Assembly: GCA_021792935.1 (NCBI GenBank)
Contig: JAJYTS010000012.1
Span: forward strand, 1 to 34,200
Direction: 5' to 3'
Length of the DNA stretch: 34,200 bases
DNA from: Bacillota bacterium
GTDB taxonomy: Bacteria > Bacillota > Sulfobacillia > Sulfobacillales > Sulfobacillaceae
Below, one piece after another: positions 1 to 7,076 of this stretch; the first letter of the stretch is position 1; each line of letters opens with the position of its first letter. The notes beneath the pieces are model-generated. The model had not been told where the DNA came from. It did no database searches and was given only the letters and a program-made list of their open reading frames with translations. The position numbers and the translations under genes are program-made.

Positions 1-1
1 C

Positions 2-604
2 CGTCCGAATAGCGAGTACCCCTGGTTTTGGGAGATCCATACGTGGGTAGAGGGCCAGACGGCGCCGATCGCCGCGATCGACGCCATTCAAGCGGCCCAT
101 GACTTGGGGGCGTTTGTGGGGGCGTTGCAACGGGTAAATCTGGACGGCGGACCGTCGGGGCGTGGTATCCCATTGGCGCAACGGGACGCGGACTTCCGCT
201 ATTGGTTGGCGCGGTTTGATGGCGATCCCGGGGTTGTTGCGGTGTGGGATCAAGCGTTGGCTGTGTCGCCGTGGAGTGCTTCTCCCGTGTGGCACCATGG
301 AGACCTGGACGTTCGCAACTGGCTGGTGCGTGATGGGCGCATCAGCGGCATCATCGACTGGGGAGAAATGGGGGTCGGTGATCCGGCGTGCGATGTCATG
401 GTCGCCTGGAAGTTGCACTCGACAGCTGCCCGCGACGCGTTTCGCGCGGTGCTCCCCACTGACGACGCGACATGGGCTAGAGCCCGGGGGTGGGTTGTAT
501 CGCAGGCTGTGGCGATTCTTGCCTATTACACCCCGGAGAATAATCCATGGCTTTACCATGAGGCGCAAAGCTGGCTTGACTTGGTGCTGTCCGAGGACAT
601 GTAG
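2..604 (+). CDS. APH-family phosphotransferase (3' part)
   Basis: This is the C-terminal part of an aminoglycoside/choline-kinase-like phosphotransferase. The reading frame is open from base 2, so the true start lies before the window. The visible protein has the catalytic loop WHHGDLDVRNW, with Asp and Asn as in HGDxxxxN of the family. It is followed by IIDWGEMGVGDPACD, the metal-binding D-W-G-x-x-x-x-G-D-P segment. The upstream residues YPWFWEIHTWVEG match the hinge between the two kinase lobes. Family members phosphorylate antibiotics, choline, homoserine or other small alcohols; the substrate cannot be read here. The next 1 kb contains no intact gene, so it has no clear operon partner. 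The family call is firm, a resistance role is not. Confidence 0.85.
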   Translation, partial: RPNSEYPWFWEIHTWVEGQTAPIAAIDAIQAAHDLGAFVGALQRVNLDGGPSGRGIPLAQRDADFRYWLARFDGDPGVVAVWDQALAVSPWSASPVWHHGDLDVRNWLVRDGRISGIIDWGEMGVGDPACDVMVAWKLHSTAARDAFRAVLPTDDATWARARGWVVSQAVAILAYYTPENNPWLYHEAQSWLDLVLSEDM

Positions 605-1204
605 AGTCGCCAATCGCAATGATCCCTCACAAGGCGGCACCGAGCCGTTAGCCATCACGTAATCCCTGGATGGGGTCACACGAGTGGAAGGCTGCCTACA
701 ATGACGGAGCGACGTCGGCCGATCCGCCGTGGGTCAGCACGGCGGTTCCATCATGGGCGAATAGGAGCCATGGTAGCGGTTCATGTCCGTTTCGTTTCAA
801 ATGCGATGGCCCCCTGAAGGCTAATTCTTTTTGTCATCGGGTTGGCGACCAATATTTCGCGACCACCTGGGGGGAATTTCTTTCGCGTCGTATTTAGGGG
901 GAAACGATGTTTCGTGCAGCGGGAAAGCCATGCCTGGCAAGGGATTCATATTATAAAAAACCCTCGAGCGTCATAATAAGCCTTGCGCCACCACACGTGT
1001 ATTTTCTCATCCACGGGTATGACCGACGCGTGACCGAGAGGCGACGGCCTTCACTGGAAATCGTACTGTGCTTACTGCTGTTGCGGTCACAAATGAGGGT
1101 GCCGCGTCGTCATGTGGGCAACAAACCTAATGAGGTGAACGATGGCGCTTCGGCCAACATGATAACGTTTTTGGCTGTCAACACCGCTTCGTTGACCTTG
1201 GTTC
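605..1204. other. Long non-coding or degenerate stretch
   Basis: No reading frame in this stretch gives a recognisable protein. The short open frames at 670-897 and 907-1233 have no convincing ribosome binding site and an irregular residue composition. It adjoins the decayed spmB and may contain the rest of that gene or other decayed sequence too diverged to recognise by eye. Confidence 0.5.
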
Positions 1205-1209
1205 CCGCG

Positions 1210-1527
1210 CCCCAGGGCAGCTCCACCGGATAGCGGACGGATGAGTATGAGGGGGACTACCGCAGCCGGGACTCCCACATAGCTTAACGGTTTGGATAGG
1301 ACTGCGATCACGGTGTTGAGGGCGCCCGAGGTCTAAAAAACATTCAGGGCAACCAACATTCCCACCAAAAACGGAATCATGCGCACCGCCATTTCAAACC
1401 CTTCTTGAGCGCCCTCTACGAACGCGTCATAGATCTGAACTTTGCGCAGCCAGCCGTATAACGGAATGACAGCCACGAGAAATGGTATGGCTCAGACGGA
1501 GATGGAATCGATGATGTGATTTGCCAT
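1210..1527 (-). pseudogene. spmB: Decayed spmB (spore maturation protein B) remnant
   Basis: Reading the minus strand from an ATG at 1527, which has AGAGAGGGA before it, gives one continuous frame matching the N-terminal half of SpmB, a nucleoside-recognition (Gate) domain membrane protein of spore dehydration. Recognisable pieces are YDAFVEGAQEGFEMA, MIPFLVGMLVALNVF, SGALNTVIAVL and VVPLILIRPLSGGAALG. The frame has two stops: TGA at 1494-1492 (codon 12, where SpmB proteins as I recall them carry Trp) and TAG at 1335-1333 (codon 65). Similarity ends near 1210, so the C-terminal half is gone or unrecognisable. In Bacillus spmA-spmB precede rluB; here rluB lies just beyond ridA but on the other strand, which suggests an old local rearrangement. 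Family assignment is from remembered motifs. Confidence 0.75.
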
Positions 1528-1661
1528 TTATCCCTCTCTATGCCCTCAGAGCGAGTCTCACCTGGTATACTATTCGCGCGCCTGTCGCACCCTGCCGATA
1601 CAGGCGGGGTCTGTCTTACCATATGTGCGGGGGACGCGCTTAATGAACTGGGGGAGATTTT

Positions 1662-2123
1662 ATGTCGGTTTCATCGCGCTTGCGGGAACTTGGAATTGTG
1701 CTGCCTACGCCGCCCCAGGCGGTTGCCGCTTACGTGCCCGCCACTCTATCGGGGTCGTTGTGTTATACCGCGGGACAGCTTCCCTTGAAGGACGGCGTCT
1801 TAATGGCGCAAGGACGGTTAGGTGTGGATCTGGATACGGACACCGCCTATCAGGCCGCGCGCCAGTGCGCCCTGAACGCCATCAGCGTGGCGGCTCAGGC
1901 GGTAGGGGATGTGGACCGCCTGTCTCGAGTGATCAAAGTAGTCGGGTTTGTGCAAAGCGGCGATCACTATCATGATCAACCTAAAGTCGTCAACGGGGCC
2001 TCGGAACTTCTGCAAGAGGTTTTCGGCGACGCCGGGCGGCATGCCAGGTCAGCCGTAGGCACCAATGCCCTCCCTCTTAACGCCGCGGTGGAAGTGGAAG
2101 TCATTTTTGAGGTGAAACAGTAA
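1662..2123 (+). CDS. RidA/YjgF-family protein
   Basis: A 153-residue member of the RidA (YjgF/YER057c/UK114) family. RidA proteins hydrolyse reactive enamine/imine intermediates released by PLP enzymes such as threonine dehydratase; other subgroups have unknown substrates. The C-terminal segment RSAVGTNALPLNAAVEVEVIFE has the conserved Arg, here followed by A-V-G and a final E-V-E-V strand, and the N-terminal part has the GxLxYTAGQLPLKDG turn. The length suits the longer subgroup with an N-terminal helix rather than the roughly 125-residue archetype. GGGGGAG at 1650-1656 supports the ATG. A TATACT hexamer at 1566-1571 could be its -10 box but has no clear -35. rluB follows after 3 bases, so the two are probably co-transcribed. 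Confidence 0.88.
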   Translation: MSVSSRLRELGIVLPTPPQAVAAYVPATLSGSLCYTAGQLPLKDGVLMAQGRLGVDLDTDTAYQAARQCALNAISVAAQAVGDVDRLSRVIKVVGFVQSGDHYHDQPKVVNGASELLQEVFGDAGRHARSAVGTNALPLNAAVEVEVIFEVKQ

Positions 2124-2126
2124 GCC

Positions 2127-2999
2127 ATGCGGGTGCGGGTGCAAAGAATTCTTCAACAAGCGGGATTGGCTTCTCGCCGCCAGGCGGAGGAATGGATCGC
2201 CCAGGGCCGCGTGACGGTTAACGGCGAGGCTGTCCGCTTGGGTGCCAGCGCCGATCCGCAAAAAGATGCTCTGTCGTTGGACGGAAGGGCGGTTGAAATA
2301 TCCCGGGAAAAGCCTATCTACTTGGCATTGTATAAGCCTCGTGGATACACGACTTCCCTGCGCGATCGGCACGCCCAGCATCTTATTACGGAGTTGCTGC
2401 CGCAAAAACATGGGCGCTTGTTTCCCGTGGGCCGTTTGGACCGTGACAGCGAAGGGCTGCTTCTTGTCACCAATGATGGAGAGGTGGCCCATATGCTCAT
2501 GCACCCTTCAGGGGGCGTTCAAAAGGTCTACCAAGTCTGGGTTAAGGGAGTGCCAAGGCGCTCCCATCTTGAACGCATACGGAACGGTATTGTACTGGAT
2601 GATGGGCTGGCCAAACCTGATCGCGTCGATATTGTCCGGCGCGAAGCCGACCGCACGCTTTTAAGAATGGTTTTGCATGAGGGGCGCAAACGGGAGATTC
2701 GCAGAATCTTTGACAGCATCGGGCATCCGGTGGAGCAGTTGGTGAGGATCCGGTACGGCAATATTTCCCTTGAAGGACTCAATCCGGGGAGTTCTCGTCC
2801 GTTAAGCAACCGTGAAGTGCGAGAATTGAAGGCGTTAGTAAAGGGTGTGCCAGAAGGGGCGAACAATGAACAGGGAATCACGCGACCAAGATCTCCGGTC
2901 CGTCATACACGATATTCAGGAAGTGGGGCAATTTCACGCGGCCGATCGCGGAATTCGGTCCGCGACTCCGGAGGAGGTACTCGCGGGGCTCACCGCTGA
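2127..2999 (+). CDS. rluB: RluB-type rRNA pseudouridine synthase
   Basis: A pseudouridine synthase of the RsuA/RluB/RluE/RluF family, which isomerises uridine in rRNA (RluB acts on 23S helix 89-90). Residues 1-60 are an S4 RNA-binding domain (RILQQAGLASRRQAEEWI, GRVTVNG). The catalytic motif GRLDRDSEGLLLVTNDG holds the catalytic Asp at about residue 105, and the late motif LHEGRKREIRRIFDSIGHPVEQLVRIRYG is typical. The family core ends near residue 246. A further 44-residue basic, Ser/Arg/Gly-rich tail is read through the start of the next gene, giving a 134-base out-of-frame overlap. It sits 3 bases after ridA, and its ribosome site probably lies in the end of that gene (GAGGTGA). Confidence 0.93.
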   Translation: MRVRVQRILQQAGLASRRQAEEWIAQGRVTVNGEAVRLGASADPQKDALSLDGRAVEISREKPIYLALYKPRGYTTSLRDRHAQHLITELLPQKHGRLFPVGRLDRDSEGLLLVTNDGEVAHMLMHPSGGVQKVYQVWVKGVPRRSHLERIRNGIVLDDGLAKPDRVDIVRREADRTLLRMVLHEGRKREIRRIFDSIGHPVEQLVRIRYGNISLEGLNPGSSRPLSNREVRELKALVKGVPEGANNEQGITRPRSPVRHTRYSGSGAISRGRSRNSVRDSGGGTRGAHR

Positions 3000-3945
3000 T
3001 GTTTATTTTGTGGGAACCCGCCAAATTTTAAATCATTTAAAGTTGGACCATCTTCCTGTCACCGCAGAGGTTTTCTGTAATCATGAGGGCGTCTTGGCAG
3101 GCGTCGATGAAGCGATTGCGCTTTTGCGAGAGCTTCCCGTTTCGGTGGAGGCCTTGCCGGACGGCGCGTTATTGGCGGAAAAAGATGTCGTCATGCGCAT
3201 TACGGGACGCTATGGAGATTTTGGTCTTTACGAGACAGCCTTGTTGGGCATTTTAGCTTCCTCCTCCGGTTGGGCCACCCGCACTCGGGAAGTGGTGCAG
3301 TTGGCCGAGCCGGTTCCGGTCATTTCCTTTGGCGCTCGTCATGTACACCCTGCCGTGGCCTCGGTCATGGATAGGGCGGCGTTGGTGGGAGGAGCAGCCG
3401 GGGCCAGCAGCATTTTGGGCGCCAAGCAGGCCGGCCAGGTGCCTTCGGGAACGATGCCGCACGCGCTCCTGTTGATGGTGGGGGATACCGTGGAAGCGGC
3501 TTTGGCTTATGACCAAGTGATGCCGGAAGAGACGCCCAGGGTGGTTCTAGTGGACACCTTCAAAGATGAGGCGGAGGAAGCGCTGCGGGTGGCCTCCAAG
3601 CTCGGCTCGAAATTGAAAGCCATCCGGCTGGATACCCCGCGCGAACGGGGCGGAGTGACCCCGGCGCTGGTCCGGGAGATAAAGGCGCGGCTGCAGCAGG
3701 CAGGGTTTCCCGAGGTGGGAGTCTTCGTGTCTGGCGGGATAACTCCGGACCGCATCGGCTCCTTAAAGGAGGCGGGAGTCACTGGGTTTGGAATTGGCAG
3801 TTATATTGCCGGCGCACCGCCCCTCGACATGACGATGGACTTAAAGGTGGTGGACGGCAAACCGGTTGCCAAGCGCGGGCGTATTCCCGGTCTTACCCCA
3901 TCTCGCCCGTTGACAAGCCGCCTTTCTCAGTTTGTAAAGCCTTAA
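2866..3945 (+). CDS. Nicotinate phosphoribosyltransferase
   Basis: A 359-residue nicotinate phosphoribosyltransferase, the first step of NAD salvage: nicotinate plus PRPP gives nicotinate mononucleotide, usually with ATP hydrolysis. Family marks are RSATPEEVLAGLTADVYFVGT near the N-terminus, YETALLGILASSSGWATRT, SFGARHVHPAVASVMDRA, and SGTMPHALLLMVGD. The phosphate-binding end is VFVSGGITPDRIGSLKEAGVTGFGIGSYI. The length fits the short Firmicute/archaeal form. I chose ATG 2866 because AGAAGGGGCG precedes it; a GTG 21 bases upstream lacks such a site. Its first 134 bases overlap rluB in another frame, and its last 53 bases overlap the convergent SWIM gene. Confidence 0.93.
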   Translation: MNRESRDQDLRSVIHDIQEVGQFHAADRGIRSATPEEVLAGLTADVYFVGTRQILNHLKLDHLPVTAEVFCNHEGVLAGVDEAIALLRELPVSVEALPDGALLAEKDVVMRITGRYGDFGLYETALLGILASSSGWATRTREVVQLAEPVPVISFGARHVHPAVASVMDRAALVGGAAGASSILGAKQAGQVPSGTMPHALLLMVGDTVEAALAYDQVMPEETPRVVLVDTFKDEAEEALRVASKLGSKLKAIRLDTPRERGGVTPALVREIKARLQQAGFPEVGVFVSGGITPDRIGSLKEAGVTGFGIGSYIAGAPPLDMTMDLKVVDGKPVAKRGRIPGLTPSRPLTSRLSQFVKP

Positions 3946-5020
3946 GCACGGTTTCCCACTGTTGCGTGGTGAATAAATGGCGGACGGGTGCCAGTTCTTC
4001 AGGAGACCCCGCATCCCAGGCTAATGCCAAACGATGGGGCAGCCCGGCCGATTCATCCAGCCATTGGATAAGGCGAATCCGGGCTTGCCGCCGCACCCCG
4101 GGTTCTTGAGGAAGCGCGGTTTCCAAAAGATTAATGGCTTGGCTCTTTTGGTCGGCCAGGTAGAGTGCGTCGGCCTGCGCGAGGCGGCCCCGCTCGCTAT
4201 CGTCGAATATGTCCCAAAGGGTTGAGGTAAAACCCGGGCGGATAAGGGTCATATCGCTTAAAAGAGCGCGGTGCCGGTGGACGTTGGGCTGGATGAGTGC
4301 ATTCCTTTCGCACAGTTGCCGAAGCAGGGCCTCAAGCATAAGTGTTGCGGGTTGCCCCTCCAGTCCTAGAAACAGCGAAGACAGATCAAGTTGTGGCTGC
4401 ATCCAATGGAGTAGCGCCCACTGGGAAAAGTCCTGGAGGGGCGCCTCTAAGTACGGTGCGAGCCAGCGGTGAAAGTATTCCCGTACAACAGCATCCTGGT
4501 TCCAAGACGGATGCATCTCCGCCCAAAGCGCTGTTAGAGAATCGCGATGCAGGCGCGGCGTCTGCTTGGGCTGCCGTTCCAGCAGTTGTCCGATGAGGAT
4601 TACGCCCTCTGGGGCAAATGGGTTGCGCCATCTCGACGGACCTTCGGGAATAAGGTGCCAATCGAGACCGGCGGCGAAGGGCCACGAGGCCAAGAGCGCG
4701 GTGGCCTGCACCGCCAATCGCCAGGGCGCTTCTTGATATAAAGGCCGCGATTGTGATAAGTCCAGCAGCAGCGCCGCTCCATGGGGACAGGGCCGCTCTC
4801 GCCTATCACAGTCGCAATACGTGCTCCATACGTTTCCCTTGTCATGGGTCGTCCATACCGTATAGTGGTCGCGATATCCTAAGAGCCGTGCCCCGTATAT
4901 TGTTTCCCCAATCCGGAGCCGACGCGTCAGCCGGTCTTGGGTCAGGTAGTCCTGTCCAGAGCGCCGCACCCACCCTGGAAGCGCGTGTAATGACTCCCGC
5001 AACTGATCCGCGCCTTCCAT
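3893..5020 (-). CDS. SWIM zinc-finger protein
   Basis: A 375-residue protein with an N-terminal SWIM zinc finger: Cys69-x-Cys71-x6-Cys78-x-His80 (CDCDRRERPCPH), preceded by a beta-rich segment (GARLLGYRDHYTVWTTHDKGNVWSTY). SWIM fingers bind nucleic acid or protein and in bacteria often sit near SNF2 helicases; no helicase is next to it here. The remaining 290 residues are helical and repeat-like (LYLADQKSQAINLLETALPQ resembles a TPR) with no recognised enzyme motif. The frame is open to 5224, but ATG 5020 is preceded by GAGGAG and lies downstream of a good -10 box, so I take it as the start. The 3' end overlaps the end of the nicotinate phosphoribosyltransferase gene by 53 bases. Confidence 0.82.
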   Translation of the reverse strand: MEGADQLRESLHALPGWVRRSGQDYLTQDRLTRRLRIGETIYGARLLGYRDHYTVWTTHDKGNVWSTYCDCDRRERPCPHGAALLLDLSQSRPLYQEAPWRLAVQATALLASWPFAAGLDWHLIPEGPSRWRNPFAPEGVILIGQLLERQPKQTPRLHRDSLTALWAEMHPSWNQDAVVREYFHRWLAPYLEAPLQDFSQWALLHWMQPQLDLSSLFLGLEGQPATLMLEALLRQLCERNALIQPNVHRHRALLSDMTLIRPGFTSTLWDIFDDSERGRLAQADALYLADQKSQAINLLETALPQEPGVRRQARIRLIQWLDESAGLPHRLALAWDAGSPEELAPVRHLFTTQQWETVLKALQTEKGGLSTGEMG

Positions 5021-5050
5021 GGAGTCAACTCCTCGCTGGCAAGTAGGGAT

Positions 5051-5080
5051 ATTGTAGCAAATATGCTCGTGACTCTTGAA
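5051..5080 (-). promoter_or_regulatory. Candidate promoter of the SWIM gene
   Basis: On the minus strand TACAAT (5056-5051) matches the -10 consensus in five positions. A weak -35, TTCAAG (5080-5075), lies 18 bases upstream. It ends about 30 bases before the chosen ATG. Confidence 0.5.
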
Positions 5081-5104
5081 ACTGCCTGCCAATGTGGGCA
5101 CAAT
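5076..5104 (+). promoter_or_regulatory. Candidate promoter of the ylaI-aroH-cmk-plsC unit
   Basis: TTGAAA at 5076-5081 and CACAAT at 5099-5104 are separated by 17 bases, a good sigma-A-type pair. It overlaps the -35 area of the divergent SWIM promoter, so the two promoters share DNA. Confidence 0.55.
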
Positions 5105-5150
5105 GGGAAGACAAGCGCAAGACCGACCACGACAAGGGAGGGTTGCAGCG

Positions 5151-5306
5151 ATGACAGTAAAGTGTCGGGTATGCGGCCGAACGGTTGAAGTGGCACGCTG
5201 GAGTAAGGAATATGAACGCCTCAAAGCGACGGATCACCCGGCGTACGTGTGCGACTCCTGTCAACAGCGGATTCGGACCGACGCGCAAAACCAACAGCCG
5301 CATTAG
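5151..5306 (+). CDS. YlaI/DUF2197-like zinc-ribbon protein
   Basis: A 51-residue protein with two Cys pairs: CRVC near the N-terminus and CDSC near residue 38, the pattern of a small zinc ribbon. The layout (short VKCxxC start, basic middle, YxCDxCxxRI end) resembles YlaI of Bacillus (DUF2197), whose function is unknown. AAGGGAGGG at 5134-5142 supports the ATG; the open frame extends to 5076, but that part overlaps the promoter. aroH starts 23 bases downstream on the same strand, and the two are probably co-transcribed with cmk and plsC. Confidence 0.75.
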   Translation: MTVKCRVCGRTVEVARWSKEYERLKATDHPAYVCDSCQQRIRTDAQNQQPH

Positions 5307-5329
5307 GCGATTTTTTGGAGGGCTGGCAA

Positions 5330-5707
5330 TTGATTCGGGGCATTCGGGGTGCTACCACCGTGGAGCGTGATGACGCCGAGGAAATCTTGTCGCGTACGGA
5401 GGAGTTGCTCCGGGAGATGTCGCGCGCCAATGGCTTGGAACCGGACCACATGGCCAGTATTTTGTTTACACTGTCGCCCGATTTGCATGCGGCATTTCCG
5501 GCGGAGGCGGCGCGGCGGGTGGGATGGCAATTTGTGCCCGTCATATGCATGCGCGAACTTGATGTGCCCCAAGGTCTGAGTAAGACGATACGGGTGCTGA
5601 TGCATGCGGAAACGTTGTTGACCCCCACCGAGGTCAAGCATGTCTATCAAGGGCGGGCTGTCATGTTGCGCGAGGATTTGGATAACGATGTGAATCTGGG
5701 TGGGTAG
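5330..5707 (+). CDS. aroH: Chorismate mutase, AroH type
   Basis: A 125-residue monofunctional chorismate mutase of the AroH class, converting chorismate to prephenate in phenylalanine and tyrosine synthesis. The start MIRGIRGATTVERD and the core VPVICMRELDVPQGLSKTIRVLMH match the Bacillus enzyme; the active-site equivalents are Arg6, Cys73, Glu76 and Arg88. The C-terminus carries the usual VYQGRAVMLREDL strand. The start is TTG 5330, seven bases after GGAGGG (5317-5322); this gives the expected family length, while the upstream open frame would add 27 unrelated residues inside ylaI. Its last 8 bases overlap the annotated cmk start. Confidence 0.95.
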   Translation: MIRGIRGATTVERDDAEEILSRTEELLREMSRANGLEPDHMASILFTLSPDLHAAFPAEAARRVGWQFVPVICMRELDVPQGLSKTIRVLMHAETLLTPTEVKHVYQGRAVMLREDLDNDVNLGG

Positions 5708-6392
5708 TCGGATTGTGGACAAGCGGGGGACGGTTGCCGTAGATGGCCCCGCGGGCGCGGGAAAGAGCACGGTTGCGCGCCGTCTTGCGGCAGCCTTGGA
5801 CTATTTGTATTTGGATACCGGAGCCATGTACCGGGCCTTGGCTTACAAAGCATTGCGACATGGAATTGATTTGCGCGACGGGCCTGCCCTGGCGGCGTTG
5901 CTGCGGGAAACCGCCATTAATCTATATCCCGTTTCCGAGGGCCGCGTCTCGGTTGTCTTGGATGGGGAAGAGGTTACCGAAGCATTAAGAACCCCAGAGG
6001 TCAACGCCAGTGTTTCGCAAGTGGCGGGATTTGAAGCGGTTCGGGGAGAAATGGTGGCGCGGCAGCGGGGAATGGCGGGCCAAGGCGGAGTGGTTATGGA
6101 TGGCCGTGATATTGGGACATTTGTGCTTCCCCACGCCGACGTCAAGTTTTATCTAACCGCTTCATTGGATGCGCGTGCTCGAAGGCGTTGCCTGGAACTT
6201 GAGCGGCGGGGTTTTCCGGTTGAGGTCACTCGCGTTCGCGACGAAATTGCCCATCGCGATATGCTGGATTCCAGCCGTCCTTACGCGCCGTTGGCGCAGG
6301 CCCCGGATGCGGTGTTGGTTGATACTACCCATATGGAGGTTGAAGAGGTGCTGGCGCACGTGTTGAAGATTTGTCGCCGCCGCCTCGCCTGA
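5700..6392 (+). CDS. cmk: Cytidylate kinase
   Basis: CMP/dCMP kinase, which phosphorylates CMP and dCMP with ATP in pyrimidine nucleotide synthesis. The P-loop is VDGPAGAGKST (about residues 14-24), followed by YLDTGAMYRALA. The NMP-binding and lid parts include VVMDGRDIGTFVLPHADVKFYLTAS and RDEIAHRDMLDSSRPYAPL. The length of 230 fits the family. GTG 5700 overlaps aroH; GTG 5715 is an equally possible start because neither has a clear ribosome site. Translation is probably coupled to aroH. The stop overlaps the next ATG (TGATG), linking it to plsC. The order cmk, plsC, rpsA-like is common in Firmicutes. Confidence 0.95.
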   Translation: MGSRIVDKRGTVAVDGPAGAGKSTVARRLAAALDYLYLDTGAMYRALAYKALRHGIDLRDGPALAALLRETAINLYPVSEGRVSVVLDGEEVTEALRTPEVNASVSQVAGFEAVRGEMVARQRGMAGQGGVVMDGRDIGTFVLPHADVKFYLTASLDARARRRCLELERRGFPVEVTRVRDEIAHRDMLDSSRPYAPLAQAPDAVLVDTTHMEVEEVLAHVLKICRRRLA

Positions 6393-6976
6393 TGCTGGGA
6401 TATTGGTTTTTTTATTGGGCTGTGCGGATTTTGTTTTCCCTGTATTTTCGCATCACCGTGACGGGGTTGGAGAATTGCCCGCCAAGCGGCTCCTATATTG
6501 TTATTGCCAACCATCGCAGCGGTTTTGACCCGCCCATGGTGGGTGCTCTCATGCGGCGTCCCGTACACTTTATGACCAAGGTGGAGCTTTTTTCCTATCC
6601 CCTGCTGCCCTGGGTTTTTAAAATTGTGCAAGCCTATCCCGTCCGCCGCGGTCGTGCCGACCGTGCGGCCATACGCCATTCTCTAGATTTGCTGCGCCGG
6701 GGAGAAGTGATTGTGCTTTTTCCTGAGGGCCACCGTTCGCAGACGGGGGAACTGCAAGAGGCGCGCTCCGGGGTGGTCTTTTTGGCGCAGAAATCAGGGT
6801 GCCTGCTCCTGCCAATAGGCATTAGTGGGAAATACGGGTTTCGGCAAAACATTCATTACGAAATTGGAAAACCGTTTGCGTTGGATTCCACCATGGATAG
6901 AAAAGCGGCGCAAACCCTTATTATGGAAGAGATTCGCGGACTGGTTGAGCGTGGCCAAGCCGGGGAATCCCGATGA
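6392..6976 (+). CDS. plsC: 1-acyl-sn-glycerol-3-phosphate acyltransferase
   Basis: A 194-residue lysophosphatidate acyltransferase, which makes phosphatidic acid from 1-acyl-glycerol-3-phosphate at the membrane. Motif I appears as NHRSGFDP (family NHxxxxD) and motif III as FPEGHRS. The segment AYPVRRGRADRAAIR between them is motif II. A hydrophobic N-terminal segment (YWFFYWAVRILFSLYF) anchors it to the membrane. The ATG overlaps the cmk stop in TGATG, so translation is coupled; the frame extends 21 bases further up to a TTG inside cmk, which I reject. Confidence 0.92.
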   Translation: MLGYWFFYWAVRILFSLYFRITVTGLENCPPSGSYIVIANHRSGFDPPMVGALMRRPVHFMTKVELFSYPLLPWVFKIVQAYPVRRGRADRAAIRHSLDLLRRGEVIVLFPEGHRSQTGELQEARSGVVFLAQKSGCLLLPIGISGKYGFRQNIHYEIGKPFALDSTMDRKAAQTLIMEEIRGLVERGQAGESR

Positions 6977-6981
6977 AATGG

Positions 6982-7010
6982 TTGGATATTCCGTAATTCC
7001 GTTGTAAGAT
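6982..7010 (+). promoter_or_regulatory. Candidate rpsA promoter
   Basis: TTGGAT at 6982-6987 and TAAGAT at 7005-7010 stand 17 bases apart, each with four consensus matches. It lies in the short gap after plsC and would give the S1 gene its own transcript. Confidence 0.5.
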
Positions 7011-7076
7011 GGGAGAGAATAGCCTTCCCTAGCTATCTTAAGCTATTGTTCGGGAATGGAACTTGGGAGGTCGGCA

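Noticed and set aside
2049-2504. 151-residue minus-strand frame opposite rluB
   Set aside because: It is a shadow of the conserved rluB coding sequence; its codon pattern follows the plus-strand gene.
5021-5224. N-terminal extension of the SWIM protein
   Set aside because: It covers a promoter region and part of the ylaI-like gene; ATG 5020 has a GAGGAG site and gives a sensible N-terminus.
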